A stretch of 5,737 nucleotides of DNA from Ferrithrix thermotolerans DSM 19514. GTDB lineage: Bacteria > Actinomycetota > Acidimicrobiia > Acidimicrobiales > Ilumatobacteraceae. The stretch spans positions 1 to 5,737 of the forward strand of contig CAMAQQ010000088.1 in the NCBI GenBank assembly GCA_945860575.1, written 5' to 3'. A program made the position numbers and the translations under genes. The first letter of the stretch is position 1, and each line of letters opens with the position of its first letter. The notes under the pieces are model-generated. The model was given only the letters and a program-made list of their open reading frames with translations, had not been told where the DNA came from and did no database searches. Below are positions 5,489 through 5,737 of this stretch, piece after piece.

Positions 5489-5737
5489 CTACCGACCTGA
5501 GTGGCCGAACCCACCGCCACGATCTTCGCCTTCAAGTTGTTCGACGATTTGCCAAGTTGTTGCCACGACTTCTTGAATGACCAACTGCGCAATGCGATCA
5601 CCGCGAGTGACTTTGTAATCCATGGCCGAATCAGTGTTGATCATGATCACCTGAAGTTCGCCGCGATAACCGCTGTCGATGATGCCTGGTGTGTTGACAA
5701 GAGTGACGCCGTGTTTTAATGCGAGTCCACTGCGCGG
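5489..5737 (-). CDS. dut: dUTP diphosphatase (dUTPase), C-terminal 82 residues; N terminus beyond the window
   Basis: On the minus strand the frame is open from the right edge to a TAG at 5491-5489. It encodes trimeric dUTPase, which splits dUTP to dUMP and diphosphate, keeping uracil out of DNA and feeding dTMP synthesis. Visible motifs, numbered from the edge codon, are motif II PRSGLA (1-6), motif III TPGIIDSGYRGEL (16-28) with catalytic Asp21 and uridine-stacking Tyr24, motif IV RGDRIAQLV (45-53) and motif V RGGGFGHSG (73-81), the flexible arm closing over the neighbouring active site. The arm has His where many relatives have Ser (GGFGSTG). Motif I and the N-terminal strands must lie upstream, beyond base 5737. 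It is convergent with the CoA-transferase gene, with 11 bases between the two stop codons and no recognisable terminator. Confidence 0.95.
   Translation of the reverse strand, partial: PRSGLALKHGVTLVNTPGIIDSGYRGELQVIMINTDSAMDYKVTRGDRIAQLVIQEVVATTWQIVEQLEGEDRGGGFGHSGR

Noticed and set aside
5475..5491. Possible terminator hairpin TAGC...GCTA between the convergent genes
   Set aside because: Only four pairs around a nine-base loop, with no T run on either strand; too weak to call.

Overview
This window looks like a piece of a bacterial chromosome of moderate GC content, roughly 44-53% in the segments I counted by hand. The gene styles fit an actinobacterium: a type I pantothenate kinase, a CaiB/BaiF CoA-transferase, an M20 amidohydrolase and starts with weak or absent ribosome binding sites. 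A freshwater or marine Acidimicrobiia-like lineage is my guess. That assignment is inference, because there is no rRNA or other phylogenetic marker here. No mobile element, CRISPR array, tRNA or rRNA was seen, and no gene-free stretch exceeds about 90 bases.

Layout. (1) 1-2294, plus strand: the 3' part of an alpha/beta hydrolase gene, then coaA (pantothenate kinase, first step of CoA synthesis), then a class I SAM-dependent methyltransferase. Gaps are 18 and 41 bases, so one transcript is plausible. (2) 2295-2893, minus strand: two small genes joined by a 4-base ATGA overlap. The promoter-proximal gene encodes a ~78-residue protein resembling the thiamine-binding/MTH1187 (DUF77) fold. The second encodes a 121-residue protein with a C-terminal YheO/DauR-type helix-turn-helix but without room for the usual N-terminal PAS-like domain. 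(3) 2982-5477, plus strand: an M20 amidohydrolase and, three bases after it, a family III CoA-transferase. This pair is divergent from the regulator pair. (4) 5489-5737, minus strand: the C-terminal 82 residues of dUTPase (dut), running off the right edge.

The most interesting part is the ~90-base divergent intergenic region (2894-2981). It can be read as two promoters with overlapping -35 boxes. A near-perfect 20-base palindrome (2961-2980, 8 of 10 pairs, with an uninterrupted 10-base core) sits between the plus-strand -10 box and the amidohydrolase start codon. The simplest model is a local switch: the helix-turn-helix protein, perhaps working with the small co-translated ferredoxin-like protein as a separate sensor, controls an operon that hydrolyses an N-acyl compound and moves CoA onto the released acid. 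The genes and arrangement are visible in the sequence; the switch model and substrate are inference.
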